Source: Alphaproteobacteria bacterium (GTDB taxonomy: Bacteria; Pseudomonadota; Alphaproteobacteria; UBA6615). Taken from it: DNA of 64,000 bases. The DNA is taken from contig JAJFIX010000031.1 in the NCBI GenBank assembly GCA_021774575.1, positions 402,264 through 466,263 of the forward strand. The letters are read 5' to 3'. A program made the translations under genes and the position numbers. A model generated the notes under the pieces. It did not search any database. It had not been told where the DNA came from and saw nothing but the letters and a program-made list of their open reading frames with translations. Below, one piece after another: positions 17,208 to 30,158 of the stretch (position 1 is the stretch's first letter; each line of letters starts with the position of its first letter).

Positions 17208-18658
17208 TGAGTTCGCGACGCATTCACGCCCCACGAGGCAACACGCTAGCAGCTCTCGATATCGGCAGCGGCAAGATCTGTTGCCTGATCGCCAAAATCG
17301 ACGAAACCGACGCCGGTTCAATGCCCCGGGTTATCGGTATTGGTCATCAGGTATCCCATGGGGTACGCGGCGGCGCGGTCTCGGATGTTGACGCCGCGCG
17401 CGATGCTATATTGAACTCGGTACAAGCCGCCGAGCAAATGGCCGGGGAACAAATTCGCTCGGTCACGGTCAATTTATCGGGTGGTCAAATATCGTCACGC
17501 AGCGTTGGCGTGGAGCTTCCTCTTTCCGGTCAGCCCGTGCGCGGGGCCGACCTGCAAAAAGTCACCGGGCATGTATTGGCCGCAGAGGAAAAATCGGGAG
17601 TGGAAATCAGCGGTCGGCAGGGCAACTCGAATGGCCGACTAAACGTTTTTCGCAGTGCGACCGCCGAGTTGTCGAACGGCTCAAAATCCGTAAACCACAT
17701 ATTTAACGGCAATAACGGGGCAACCAGAACTGGGTCAAACACCAACGCCGACCCATCGATCAAACGGTCCAGGCGCCTCATCCATTCTATCCCATACGCC
17801 TATTCAATCGACGGCGAAAACGGCATCCGCGACCCCCGCGGCATGTATGGTGACCGGCTTGGGGTTCAGGTCCATCTGGTCACGGCAAATGCGGGAACGG
17901 TCAGAACAATAGAAACCACTGTCGAGCAGTGTCACCTTACCGTCGACCGGTTTGTTGCCAGCCCCTATGCGTCAGGAATATCCGCTCTCGTCGAGGACGA
18001 ACTCGACCTCGGTGCCACGGTCATCGATATGGGCGCCGGCACGACGACGATGGGCGTATTCTATGACAGCCATTTAATTTACGCCTCCGGACTACCGGTC
18101 GGCGGCGATCATGTGACCAACGACATCGCGCGAGGATTATCGACCCCCCTGCTCCACGCGGAGAGATTTAAGACCCTTTACGGCACGGTATTGCCCAGTA
18201 GCAACGACGAACAAGATACGATCGAAATACCCCAAGTCGGCGAGGAGACCCACGCAACGGGCAATATTGTCCCGAAATCGGTCCTAAACGGTATATTGCG
18301 ACCGCGGCTCGAAGAAACCTTCGAACTTGTACGGGCCAGGCTCGCCGAAAGCGGTGTCAGTCGGCTTGCCGGCACACGCGTCGTGCTGACCGGTGGCGCG
18401 TCCCAACTCCAAGGCGTACCCGAGCTAGCCGCGCAGATACTCGATAAACAGGTGCGTATCGGTCGCCCGTTACGCATGCGGGCCCTGGCATCATCGGCAT
18501 CGGGACCCGCATTTGCCACCTGTGCCGGCCTCATTGCCGTGGCCGCCCAGGACTCGGACGGATTTTTGGCACCGCCGCCGGCCCATGTGAGCGACAAGGC
18601 GGGTCTTACCGGCCGGTTTTCTCACCAAGTTACTCAATGGGTGCGAGATCATCTATGA
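17207..18658 (+). CDS. ftsA: Cell division protein FtsA with an internal insert
   Basis: FtsA is an actin-like ATPase that tethers FtsZ to the membrane. The start shows the phosphate-1 motif ALDIGSGKI, later IDMGAGTTTMGVF and VVLTGGASQLQGV, and the C-terminus ends in an amphipathic helix (RFSHQVTQWVRDHL) that serves as membrane anchor. At 483 residues it is 50-60 longer than usual. The excess is a Asn/Ser/Gly-rich insert at about residues 132-188, between ADLQKVTGHVLAAEE and RLIHSIPYAYSIDG, which falls near the FtsA-specific 1C region. Only 118 bases separate it from ftsZ. Confidence 0.94.
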   Translation: MSSRRIHAPRGNTLAALDIGSGKICCLIAKIDETDAGSMPRVIGIGHQVSHGVRGGAVSDVDAARDAILNSVQAAEQMAGEQIRSVTVNLSGGQISSRSVGVELPLSGQPVRGADLQKVTGHVLAAEEKSGVEISGRQGNSNGRLNVFRSATAELSNGSKSVNHIFNGNNGATRTGSNTNADPSIKRSRRLIHSIPYAYSIDGENGIRDPRGMYGDRLGVQVHLVTANAGTVRTIETTVEQCHLTVDRFVASPYASGISALVEDELDLGATVIDMGAGTTTMGVFYDSHLIYASGLPVGGDHVTNDIARGLSTPLLHAERFKTLYGTVLPSSNDEQDTIEIPQVGEETHATGNIVPKSVLNGILRPRLEETFELVRARLAESGVSRLAGTRVVLTGGASQLQGVPELAAQILDKQVRIGRPLRMRALASSASGPAFATCAGLIAVAAQDSDGFLAPPPAHVSDKAGLTGRFSHQVTQWVRDHL

Positions 18659-18776
18659 GCCCGCGAATCGCTTTGGATTTCGATACAAGTAATCGGGAGC
18701 TGGGGCATGGTAATCACCGGAGCGGTAATGCCATACCGCCTCAAAATATGAGACTGTTATGAAATCGGAGAACGAC

Positions 18777-20690
18777 ATGACGTTGAATCTGAATGTGCCA
18801 AACGCGGGACCGGAACTCAAACCACGGATCGTTGTGGTTGGCGTCGGCGGAGCAGGATGTAACGCCGTAAATAATATGATCGACCTTGATCTCGACGGGG
18901 TCGAATTCGTCGTGACGAATACCGACGCACAATCGCTGGCGCAAAACCGGGCGGAGCGGCGAATTCAACTCGGCGCCAACATCACCCACGGCCTAGGTGC
19001 CGGCGCCCGCCCCGATATTGGCCGCGCCGCCGCTGAAGAAGCGATGGACTCGATTATCGACCAGCTCCAAGGCGGACACATGGCGTTTGTCACCGCAGGC
19101 ATGGGTGGCGGCACAGGAACCGGCGCGGCACCGGTCATTGCCAGGGCCGCGCGCGAATTGGGCATTCTGACGGTTGGCGTCGTAACCAAACCATTCCATT
19201 TCGAGGGTGGCAGCCGCATGGAAAAGGCCGACGAAGGCCTTGAAGAATTGCAGCAATATGTCGATACGCTGATCGTCATCCCGAACCAGAATTTGTTCCG
19301 CATCTGTAACGAGAAAACCACTTTTTCCGATGCCTTCCGGCTGGCCGACAATGTGCTTTATTCCGGTGTGCGCGGCGTTACCGATCTGATGGTCATGCCT
19401 GGGCTGATCAATCTCGACTTTGCCGACATTCGCACGGTCATGAGCGAGATGGGTAAAGCAATGATGGGCACCGGCGAAGCAAGCGGTGAGAAACGGGCAA
19501 TCGACGCGGCCGAGGCGGCAATTGCCAATCCGTTACTCGACGATGTCTCGATGAAGGGCGCCAAAGGCGTGCTGATCAATATTACCGGCGGTGCCGATAT
19601 GACATTGTTTGAGGTCGATGAGGCCGCTAACCGAATTCGCGATGAAGTCGATGCTAAGGCCAATATCATTTTCGGGTCGACCTTCGATCAAAATTTGGAA
19701 GACGTGATCCGCGTATCGATCGTTGCTACGGGTATCGATGTCAACGCAGCGGCAACCGCGCGGCCCGCCGCAAGTGTCAGCCTGCTCAATGCGTCGCCCC
19801 GTCGCGAGCCTGAGCGCATTCCCACCTCAACCGCCGCAATCTCAGCCCCGGTCACGGCCGCCTCAGCGCCAATTGCTGAACCCTTGAGAACCGCTGTCGG
19901 CTACGATGTTGCCACTGCACCGCATATACCGCCGGTCGCAGCCACCCCGTATCAGCCTAGTCAAGCAGAGCAACCGGCTCAAATGCGGGGGCCGGGTGTT
20001 GCCCAACCGTTTATTGCACCCCGGCCGGTCGAAACCGCTGCCGGCGGGATGAGCCCCGAAAGGGCCCAAGATCCCTTCACCACGCGGGTTCTACGCCCCA
20101 CCGAGCCCGAACCGCGCAAAAAGAAGGGTTTAGGCTTCTTTCAGCGCGTGACCGAAAAGGTGGCGGGCACCGATAAAGAGAGCGAGACAGAAATCGCCCC
20201 GACCGGTCTGGGCCAAAGCATCGCTGAGCCGCAGATCGGCGTCCCCGCCCCCGCACCAAGGGTCGAGGCGCAAACCCAAAACGTAGCCCCTGCTCCGTTC
20301 GAAGCGCCTTCCAGCGCGCCGGTGAGCACGGGAACAGCGACAGGCTCAGATCCGGCTCAGGTATCGCAGGAGATTTCTCCATCAACCTCAGCAAATCAAA
20401 CGGTAATTCCAACTGAGCCAACTACCGAACCAGCCAAAAATGCGGCTTTTCCTGTCCCCCTTCTCAACTCAGAAGAAATCCCTGCTGCCCCCCAGCTCCC
20501 TGACGAAACAGCCCAGGCAGCACCGCCACCTATCCCGGAACCAACTCCCGAAGCGATACCGGAAACGCCGCCGGCTAGCCCGGAGCAACCTACTTTGGAA
20601 TATGGTGAACCTGCGCCCCAAACAAAGGTAAACCCCAGCGAAGAGGATCTGCTGGAAATACCAGCATTTTTGCGCCGTCAGGCAAATTGA
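18777..20690 (+). CDS. ftsZ: Cell division GTPase FtsZ with long C-terminal linker
   Basis: FtsZ is the tubulin homologue that forms the division ring. The core (about residues 10-320) holds [12 protein letters not shown], the G-box [11 protein letters not shown] and the T7 loop with [14 protein letters not shown] Pro/Ala/Glu/Thr-rich linker of roughly 290 residues follows and ends in the conserved C-terminal peptide [14 protein letters not shown] that binds FtsA. I prefer the ATG at 18777 because GGAG (18767-18770) is six bases upstream; an in-frame ATG at 18759 has no such site. A 118-base gap after ftsA may hold a private promoter. Confidence 0.96.
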   Translation: MTLNLNVPNAGPELKPRIVVVGVGGAGCNAVNNMIDLDLDGVEFVVTNTDAQSLAQNRAERRIQLGANITHGLGAGARPDIGRAAAEEAMDSIIDQLQGGHMAFVTAGMGGGTGTGAAPVIARAARELGILTVGVVTKPFHFEGGSRMEKADEGLEELQQYVDTLIVIPNQNLFRICNEKTTFSDAFRLADNVLYSGVRGVTDLMVMPGLINLDFADIRTVMSEMGKAMMGTGEASGEKRAIDAAEAAIANPLLDDVSMKGAKGVLINITGGADMTLFEVDEAANRIRDEVDAKANIIFGSTFDQNLEDVIRVSIVATGIDVNAAATARPAASVSLLNASPRREPERIPTSTAAISAPVTAASAPIAEPLRTAVGYDVATAPHIPPVAATPYQPSQAEQPAQMRGPGVAQPFIAPRPVETAAGGMSPERAQDPFTTRVLRPTEPEPRKKKGLGFFQRVTEKVAGTDKESETEIAPTGLGQSIAEPQIGVPAPAPRVEAQTQNVAPAPFEAPSSAPVSTGTATGSDPAQVSQEISPSTSANQTVIPTEPTTEPAKNAAFPVPLLNSEEIPAAPQLPDETAQAAPPPIPEPTPEAIPETPPASPEQPTLEYGEPAPQTKVNPSEEDLLEIPAFLRRQAN

Positions 20691-20698
20691 CATTAGCC

Positions 20699-20742
20699 GC
20701 CCGAACCCCCCGGAAACAGCGGGGTTTCGGGCGAAATATTTT
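20699..20742 (+). terminator. Probable terminator after ftsZ
   Basis: GCCCGAA followed by a C-run pairs with the G-run and TTTCGGGC ending at 20732, giving a long GC-rich hairpin just past the ftsZ stop, followed by GAAATATTTT. It probably ends the dcw transcript and insulates lpxC, which has its own 200-base leader. Confidence 0.6.
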
Positions 20743-20942
20743 GAAACAAAGATTGATTTGAGACCTGCGGCCGGAAAGAGCTAAATCAACGGCGTAAGAT
20801 CCAGATGGGCCCGTCATTTTGGGACTATCAATTCGAAGCAGTTAGTCGATCGGGAATAACAAGACACGAAGACTTGGGCCCACCGCTAATTTGCTCCGAA
20901 GGAATCGGCGTAGTTTTGTTAGGCAGTATAGATTTTTAGGCA

Positions 20943-22124
20943 GTGCAGGTGAAGTTTGTGACGCAGACAAAAAAAAATAACGAGCTCAGCTCATATAGCG
21001 TCGCAAATAACGGAGCCATGCACACCGCACCAGGAGGGGGCAAGAGTTTCGTGGGGGAGTTTCACAATATCTCGGTTGATAAGTTGGCTGGTGGCTTGCC
21101 TGCACAGCTAGACAACCGGCCATCTGACAAAGATCATTTGGCAAACACTGAGCATACAAACTCAGGGCATAATGTTGCTTCTGTGCCGGGCACGGCTCTT
21201 CAGCGAACCTTGAAAAACTCTATTGGCTGTACGGGAATTGGCCTGCATAGCGGTTCCGACGTCAACTTGATGCTACGTCCGGCACCCTCGGGCACAGGAA
21301 TAGTGTTCCGACGTACCGATATCTCTGGTGATGCCGGTGACGTATTGGCGGATGTGCACAATGTCGTTGACGCCATGCTCGGAACGACTATCGGCAATGC
21401 CAGCGGTGCCACAGTTGCCACAATTGAACATTTAATGGCGGCTTTGCGCGGCGCCGGTATCGACAATTTACTGATCGAATTGGACGGCCCGGAAATTCCG
21501 ATTATGGATGGCAGCGCAGCGCCTTTCCTGTTCCTGATCGAATGTACAGGAACAGTGGCCCAGAATGCACCCCGGCGCGCTATTGAGGTTCTAAAACCGG
21601 TCAAAGTCACCGACGGGAATAAAAGCGCGGAAATCAGCCCCGCTCCCGGATTTTCTCTTGGCTTCGAAATTGATTTCGAAAGCGCCACGATTGGCAAGCA
21701 GGATATGGAAATCCAGCTCGTCAATGGTAACTTCAAGGACATATTGAGCCGGGCTCGGACCTTCGGGTTCACCCATGAAGTCGAGCAGCTACGCGCCCTT
21801 GGGTTGGCACGGGGCGGTAGCCTCGACAACGCCATTGTTATTTCCAGCGAGGGCGTACTCAACGAAGAAGGTCTGCGCTTTAACGACGAATTCGTCCGCC
21901 ATAAAATCCTTGATTCCGTTGGGGACCTCTACCTTGCTGGCGCGCCGCTCATCGGTCATTTTCATGGTGTCCGGTCAGGTCATGCCCTTAACCACATGCT
22001 CTTGAAGAAATTGCTGTCTGACAGCAGTGCCTGGCGGTACTCGATCCAAACCGCCTCTTCCGACCGCCACATTAGTCAGACTATTGTCGGCCACTCTATG
22101 GATGTTTCTGCCGCAATCGCTTGA
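20943..22124 (+). CDS. lpxC: UDP-3-O-acyl-N-acetylglucosamine deacetylase LpxC, start uncertain
   Basis: LpxC is the zinc amidase that commits to lipid A synthesis, so the organism should make lipid A. The catalytic part has [18 protein letters not shown], the zinc histidine in [23 protein letters not shown] (zinc His and Asp) and [14 protein letters not shown] (general acid His). The longest frame gives 393 residues, about 80 more than the family, as an N-terminal extension rich in Asn, Ser and His. Starts at 20943 (GTG), 21018 (ATG) and 21183 (GTG) are possible. None has a well-placed ribosome site, though AGGAGGGG occurs at 21031-21038. Confidence 0.88.
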   Translation: MQVKFVTQTKKNNELSSYSVANNGAMHTAPGGGKSFVGEFHNISVDKLAGGLPAQLDNRPSDKDHLANTEHTNSGHNVASVPGTALQRTLKNSIGCTGIGLHSGSDVNLMLRPAPSGTGIVFRRTDISGDAGDVLADVHNVVDAMLGTTIGNASGATVATIEHLMAALRGAGIDNLLIELDGPEIPIMDGSAAPFLFLIECTGTVAQNAPRRAIEVLKPVKVTDGNKSAEISPAPGFSLGFEIDFESATIGKQDMEIQLVNGNFKDILSRARTFGFTHEVEQLRALGLARGGSLDNAIVISSEGVLNEEGLRFNDEFVRHKILDSVGDLYLAGAPLIGHFHGVRSGHALNHMLLKKLLSDSSAWRYSIQTASSDRHISQTIVGHSMDVSAAIA

Positions 22125-22170
22125 TATTGACCTCCAATCCGCTTGCGACCAGGCTACATCGAAGCGACCG

Positions 22171-22190
22171 CCGCCCGGATTTCCGGGCGG
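22171..22190 (+). terminator. Perfect hairpin after lpxC
   Basis: CCGCCCGGA (22171-22179) pairs perfectly with TCCGGGCGG (22182-22190) across two bases, 47 bases after the lpxC stop. No T-run follows, so it may stabilise the mRNA end rather than terminate on its own. Confidence 0.4.
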
Positions 22191-22380
22191 TAGTCGTATC
22201 TGATGCCTTCATGCTATATTATCGGGTGTGAGATTGGCCCAACGCATAGGCCCAATTGGGTTTTAACTGGGTATTCGCGCGTATTTCGCATTAATGGGTG
22301 GAGCGGAGTGGCTGGTGCTCTTGGACCCAGTTGGCGTATAAGATGGCCCCCAACGGTGATCCTGACTCTAGGTAGGAACG

Positions 22381-23241
22381 ATGTCGCACAAGAATTGTAA
22401 AATTTCCCCCATATCGGCCCCTGCTAAGCTCGCCGGTTTAGCCGCCGCCATAATGCTCCTTGCCGCATGTTCTGGCGGAACGGCCAGCAGCAACCGGGAA
22501 TTTGTCGAACAGCCTGTTGACGACCTTTATAATCAAGCCATGTCGCAGCTGGACGCCAGACGCTACCCCCAAGCCGTGGATCTATTCGAGGAAGTTGAGC
22601 GTCAGCACCCCTATTCTGTTTTTGCAACTAAGGCACAGCTGATGTCGGCCTATGCATCCTTCGCCGACCAGGAATTTGACGAGGCGGTAAATTCCCTTGA
22701 ACGCTATATTGAACTCCACCCGGGCAACCGGGATATTGCCTATGCGTATTATTTGCGCGCCCTCTCCCACTATAATCAAATATCGGATGTGCGCCGCGAC
22801 CAAGAAGCAACCGAGCGCGCCGTCATCGCCCTGGAAGAAGTCCGGCGACGTTTCCCAGAAACCGATTATGCGCGGGACGCAGAGCTGAAACTCGACCTCG
22901 CCCGCGATCATCTGGCGGGAAAAGAAATGGAAGTCGGTCGCTTTTATCTTGAGCGAAAAAACTACACTGCAGCCATCAATAGGTTCCAGAGCGTGGTCGA
23001 TAATTTTGATACCACGACCCATGTACCCGAGGCGCTGCACCGCCTGGTCGAAGCGTTCAGCGCTATCGGTCTGATCAGCGAGGCCGAACAGGCCGCCGCA
23101 GTATTAGGGCACAATTACCCAGGCAGCGAATGGTATGTCGACAGCTATGAACTCGTCACCGGCGAAGAAGTTGCGATCGCCCCCGGTGCAGGGTTTGAAG
23201 AAGAAGAAGGCGGACTGATCGACCGAATTTGGCCGTTCTAG
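22381..23241 (+). CDS. bamD: Outer membrane assembly lipoprotein BamD
   Basis: BamD (ComL/YfiO) is the essential lipoprotein partner of BamA in outer-membrane protein insertion. The 286-residue precursor has a signal peptide with lipobox LAAC, so C30 should be lipidated, followed by TPR repeats (DDLYNQAMSQLDARRYPQAVDLFEEVERQHPYS and following, residues 45-250). The C-terminus ends in an acidic and hydrophobic tail. A clear AGGTAGGA ribosome site precedes the ATG. It stands between lpxC and recN, its normal alphaproteobacterial place. Confidence 0.94.
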   Translation: MSHKNCKISPISAPAKLAGLAAAIMLLAACSGGTASSNREFVEQPVDDLYNQAMSQLDARRYPQAVDLFEEVERQHPYSVFATKAQLMSAYASFADQEFDEAVNSLERYIELHPGNRDIAYAYYLRALSHYNQISDVRRDQEATERAVIALEEVRRRFPETDYARDAELKLDLARDHLAGKEMEVGRFYLERKNYTAAINRFQSVVDNFDTTTHVPEALHRLVEAFSAIGLISEAEQAAAVLGHNYPGSEWYVDSYELVTGEEVAIAPGAGFEEEEGGLIDRIWPF

Positions 23242-23272
23242 AAATCCTTATTCAGAATGCCGTGAGCGAAAG

Positions 23273-27024
<3,752 letters not shown>

Positions 27025-27271
27025 TCCTAAACTTTAGAACGATCAAGAACGCATTATTGTGTACGCGGCTATCACTGGTGAATATAGGCGCGAAAGTACT
27101 CCGTCATAGGCGCAAACGGTGGCCCGTATTCTACGACATCCGAATTCCAAACAGATAGCCAGCCCAGGTTATTTTAAATTAAACGCATATGTGTAAGTGT
27201 ACTCCGTGAATTTCTGGAGGCGTTTCAGGAAGTATTTGTTGAATTACTTATCACATGTTTTGGAGAGTATA

Positions 27272-27514
27272 ATGAAGGCACTAGCAATTTTTTCGGTAGT
27301 TTCCATTTTTTCCGTATTCGGCGCACAACTTGTCTCTGCGAGCACTGGGCCTGGCATCGCCACGCAAGCCACGTTCGTTCCGGCTTTCGAGCAGGTTGTC
27401 TTTGTAAGCAGCTCTAACGGCCAAAGATGGAAATATTGCCGTCAAAGGGCTCACGATGAGGATTGGGATTGGGACCGGAATCGATTTCGGCTATGTCTGA
27501 CGCACGGGAATTAG
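27272..27514 (+). CDS. Small exported hypothetical protein
   Basis: The 80-residue product has a classic Sec signal peptide (MKALAIFSVVSIFSVFGAQLVSA, cleavage expected near residue 23) and a mature part of about 57 residues with two cysteines (KYCRQR and RLCLTHGN) that could form a disulfide, and a DEDWDWDRNRFR acidic-aromatic stretch. I do not recognise a family. GGAGAG seven bases before the ATG decides the start; the frame is open 25 codons further upstream but without a ribosome site. The surrounding DNA is poorer in GC than the neighbouring genes, so recent arrival is possible. Confidence 0.6.
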   Translation: MKALAIFSVVSIFSVFGAQLVSASTGPGIATQATFVPAFEQVVFVSSSNGQRWKYCRQRAHDEDWDWDRNRFRLCLTHGN

Positions 27515-27761
27515 AATCATAACCTCAAAATGATGTCAGAGGGCGAACGTAAAAAATAATTGATGTTTGCCCCTGGCTCCCTTTAATTTACAAACAACGT
27601 CGTCGCGAAAATGCCCATTTCGGTCGGGATAAACGCCTTGCGATAAATATGTCCGAAACTTTTTCTTGAAAAACTTTGTCGATGACGGTTCTTTTAGCCA
27701 GCAACCGCAAAATCGAATATCAATGTCTTGATAACCCCGTCCTATATCTGCTGAAAACAAA

Positions 27762-29567
27762 TTAAAGTGAGTCTGTGGCCGCCATCAGCCAAGTACGGTC
27801 CCCATCCTTGAGATGCGGTTCAATATCCGCCCAGACCCGCGCGTGATATTTGTCGACCCAGGAAATTTCCGCCGCTGTCAGCAATTCCTTGGCGATTAAG
27901 CGCCGATCCAGTGGCGCGCGGGTTAGCTCGTTAAGCCCGTAAAAGACGCGCCCGTCCTGACCGACCCCATCAAGCGCTACCACCTCGAGCAGATTTTCAA
28001 TACGAATACCGTAGGCGCCTTCGAGATAATATCCCGGCTCATTTGAAACCACCATACCGGGTATGAGCGGTGCGTCAGATCCGACTTTTGCAATCCGGTG
28101 GGGGCCTTCATGGACGGCAAGGTAACTGCCGACACCGTGGCCGGTACCATGATCGTAATCGAGCCCCGCCTGCCACAAAAATTGGCGGGCCAAGGGGTCC
28201 AATTGACTGCCGCGGCTTCCCTTGGGAAAACGACAGGACGCAAGGGCAATATGGCCTTTCAAAACCAAGGTAAAATGGCGCCTCATTTCGTCAGACGGTG
28301 CGCCAATTGCCACCGTGCGGGTAATATCGGTCGTGCCGTCCGGGTATTGGGCACCTGAATCAACCAAATAGAGGCCTTGTTCAAGCACTGCATTACTGTC
28401 ACCGTTAACCCGATAATGAACGATGGCGCCGTTTGATCCGGCTCCCGAAATGGTTGTGAAACTTAAATCACGAAACTTTGGATCCTCGCGCCGCTGAGTT
28501 TCCAATCGGTCTGCCGCGCCGATTTCATCGACACTGCCCGCAGGCTGTGCGTCAAGCCAGGCGAGGAACCGGGTCACGGCAACGCCATCGCGAATATGCG
28601 CCGCGCGGGTCCCGGCCAATTCGATCTCATTTTTAATTGCCTTGGGCAGGGTACACGGGTCACCAGCCTCATGGATCACCGCTCCGGCGCTCTCCAACCG
28701 ATTATATATCCATGCCGCACCGGTATTTGGACATAAACGTATCCGGACTTTTTCCGCGCCCAAACTATCCAGATATCGGGCAAATTCACCGGGCTCCATC
28801 TGCATTACGCGTTCGCCCAAATGCGCGCTCACTTCGTCGTTCACCCGGCCACTATCGATGAAGAGACGGGCCAAAGGCCCATTTTCGCCGGTTTCAAGAG
28901 ACGCGAAACACAAAGCCACGGGCGTATGATCGACATCGGTGCCGCGTATATTGAACAGCCATGCAATGCTGTCGGCATTGGTCAAAATGACGGCTCGATC
29001 GCCGTCTTTAAGCAGGCTATCGGCAATCCGGCGACTTTTTTCATCGAAGGACTGGCCGGAAAACTCGACTTCGTGGGCGGTTATCGGCCCACTCGGCGCC
29101 GCCGGTTGATCTTCCCATAAACCGTCAATTGGGTTGTCGACCATTGGCTGGAGCGTTGCCGGGCTGATCGTATCGGCAAGTTTTCTGAGCTGGTTCCGTG
29201 TATGCAGCCAGGGGTCATAACCAATGATCCCGCCGTCCGACGCCGCTTCCGCAAGCCAGTCGACAGACGAAATATCCGAAATATGACAGATCTCGAAAAA
29301 TTCGTCATCAACTTCATTTGCCGCTTGAAGCGTGTAGCGCCCATCGACAAAAATCGCGGCCCGGTCCTGCAGATTGCCCCGTAGAACGACCGCATTTCCC
29401 GCCGATCCGGTAAACCCGGTCAACCACGCTAGTCGCTCTGCGCACGCTGGCAAATATTCCGATTGATGCTCGTCGGTATGAGGGACGAGAAATCCATCCA
29501 CCCCGGCCCGAGCCAGAGTGTCACGCAAGCCCGAAAGGCGTGCGGAGGTTTTTGTTTGATCGTTCAT
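27762..29567 (-). CDS. Aminopeptidase P family protein (M24B metallopeptidase)
   Basis: This is an Xaa-Pro aminopeptidase of the long, eukaryote-like type (about 600 residues, compare human XPNPEP1), which removes an N-terminal residue preceding proline. Two creatinase-like N-terminal domains are followed by the pita-bread domain with the five metal ligands: two Asp in VDSGAQYPDGTTDITRT, His in GTGHGVGSYLAVHEGP, Glu in SNEPGYY and Glu in IRIENLLEV. It stands alone on the minus strand with no obvious operon partner. All catalytic residues are present, so it should be active. Confidence 0.93.
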   Translation of the reverse strand: MNDQTKTSARLSGLRDTLARAGVDGFLVPHTDEHQSEYLPACAERLAWLTGFTGSAGNAVVLRGNLQDRAAIFVDGRYTLQAANEVDDEFFEICHISDISSVDWLAEAASDGGIIGYDPWLHTRNQLRKLADTISPATLQPMVDNPIDGLWEDQPAAPSGPITAHEVEFSGQSFDEKSRRIADSLLKDGDRAVILTNADSIAWLFNIRGTDVDHTPVALCFASLETGENGPLARLFIDSGRVNDEVSAHLGERVMQMEPGEFARYLDSLGAEKVRIRLCPNTGAAWIYNRLESAGAVIHEAGDPCTLPKAIKNEIELAGTRAAHIRDGVAVTRFLAWLDAQPAGSVDEIGAADRLETQRREDPKFRDLSFTTISGAGSNGAIVHYRVNGDSNAVLEQGLYLVDSGAQYPDGTTDITRTVAIGAPSDEMRRHFTLVLKGHIALASCRFPKGSRGSQLDPLARQFLWQAGLDYDHGTGHGVGSYLAVHEGPHRIAKVGSDAPLIPGMVVSNEPGYYLEGAYGIRIENLLEVVALDGVGQDGRVFYGLNELTRAPLDRRLIAKELLTAAEISWVDKYHARVWADIEPHLKDGDRTWLMAATDSL

Positions 29568-29766
29568 ATGTCGAAGCTAGGGGTGGCATCGGCCCTAAGC
29601 AAGTCCATAATAAACAAAAGATAGGACAGCAATATTTACCAGTTTTCGGCCATATATAGTTAATTATTTCAATAGCTTTCCGGTAGCCATGCATTTTTTG
29701 CATGCCAGAACTGCCAAAATAGCGCTGAGTAAATCAAAGTCCATCATCATATACAGTCGGTCACTA

Positions 29767-29816
29767 GGCGCCGCCCGGCCAACTCCTCCTCCCGGTTGAT
29801 AAGCCGGGCGGTCGCC
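29767..29816 (+). ncRNA. Hairpin with CUCCUCCUCCC anti-Shine-Dalgarno loop
   Basis: GGCG plus CCGCCCGG (29767-29778) pairs with CCGGGCGG (29804-29811), one bulged T and CGCC (29813-29816). Inside, CAAC/GTTG forms a short second helix that presents CTCCTCCTCCC (29783-29793) as a loop. A GC-rich stem with a CCUCCUCCC loop is the hallmark of the alphaproteobacterial 'cuckoo'/CcsR sRNA hairpins known from Rhodobacter. It lies 32 bases before a small gene whose ribosome site AAGGAG (29836-29841) is complementary to part of the loop, so it may be an sRNA or a leader element. Confidence 0.5.
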
Positions 29817-29847
29817 GAACCAGATAATTTTTGAAAAGGAGACCCTC

Positions 29848-30132
29848 ATGGCGAACAGACTTGACCCCATTACCCAGGCAGCCGTCGATAATGCACGCGA
29901 GCTGGGTCTGGTTCTATCAGAACTCAACGAAGCCGAGATCACAGCCCGAGCCCACGCCTTGCGCGCCCAGGCTCATGCAGATCTTTGGAGCGCCCTTTTC
30001 CGCGCTATCGGACGTCTCTTTGGTCGTTCGCAAACGCGCACCGCAGCGACAGAAGTCAAAGCAACACCGACATTGGTCCAGGATATTTCTCAAGACCTCG
30101 TCGCCAATGGCGAAACCCGTCTTGCCGCGTAA
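29848..30132 (+). CDS. Small hypothetical protein
   Basis: The 94-residue product has a strong ribosome site (AAGGAGA) and good codon use, so I consider it real. It is helical and cytoplasmic in appearance: an N-terminal acidic helix, then an Ala/Arg/His-rich amphipathic helix (ITARAHALRAQAHADLWSALFRAIGRLF, residues 31-58) and a polar tail. The amphipathic stretch recalls small alphaproteobacterial RNA- or membrane-associated proteins of the DUF1127 sort, but the sequence is not a DUF1127. The anti-SD hairpin just upstream suggests post-transcriptional control. Confidence 0.65.
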   Translation: MANRLDPITQAAVDNARELGLVLSELNEAEITARAHALRAQAHADLWSALFRAIGRLFGRSQTRTAATEVKATPTLVQDISQDLVANGETRLAA

Positions 30133-30158
30133 TTAGTCGGCAAATACCGGTTGCCAAT

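Noticed and set aside
22203..22400. 65-codon frame between lpxC and bamD
   Set aside because: No ribosome site or conserved feature; it overlaps the bamD start region in another frame.
27536..27760. 74-codon minus-strand frame next to the pepP stop
   Set aside because: No ribosome site, no motif, low-GC DNA; not supported.
30138..30154. Hairpin GGCAA/TTGCC after the 94-residue gene as a terminator
   Set aside because: Only five pairs and no T-run; could be a random short repeat.
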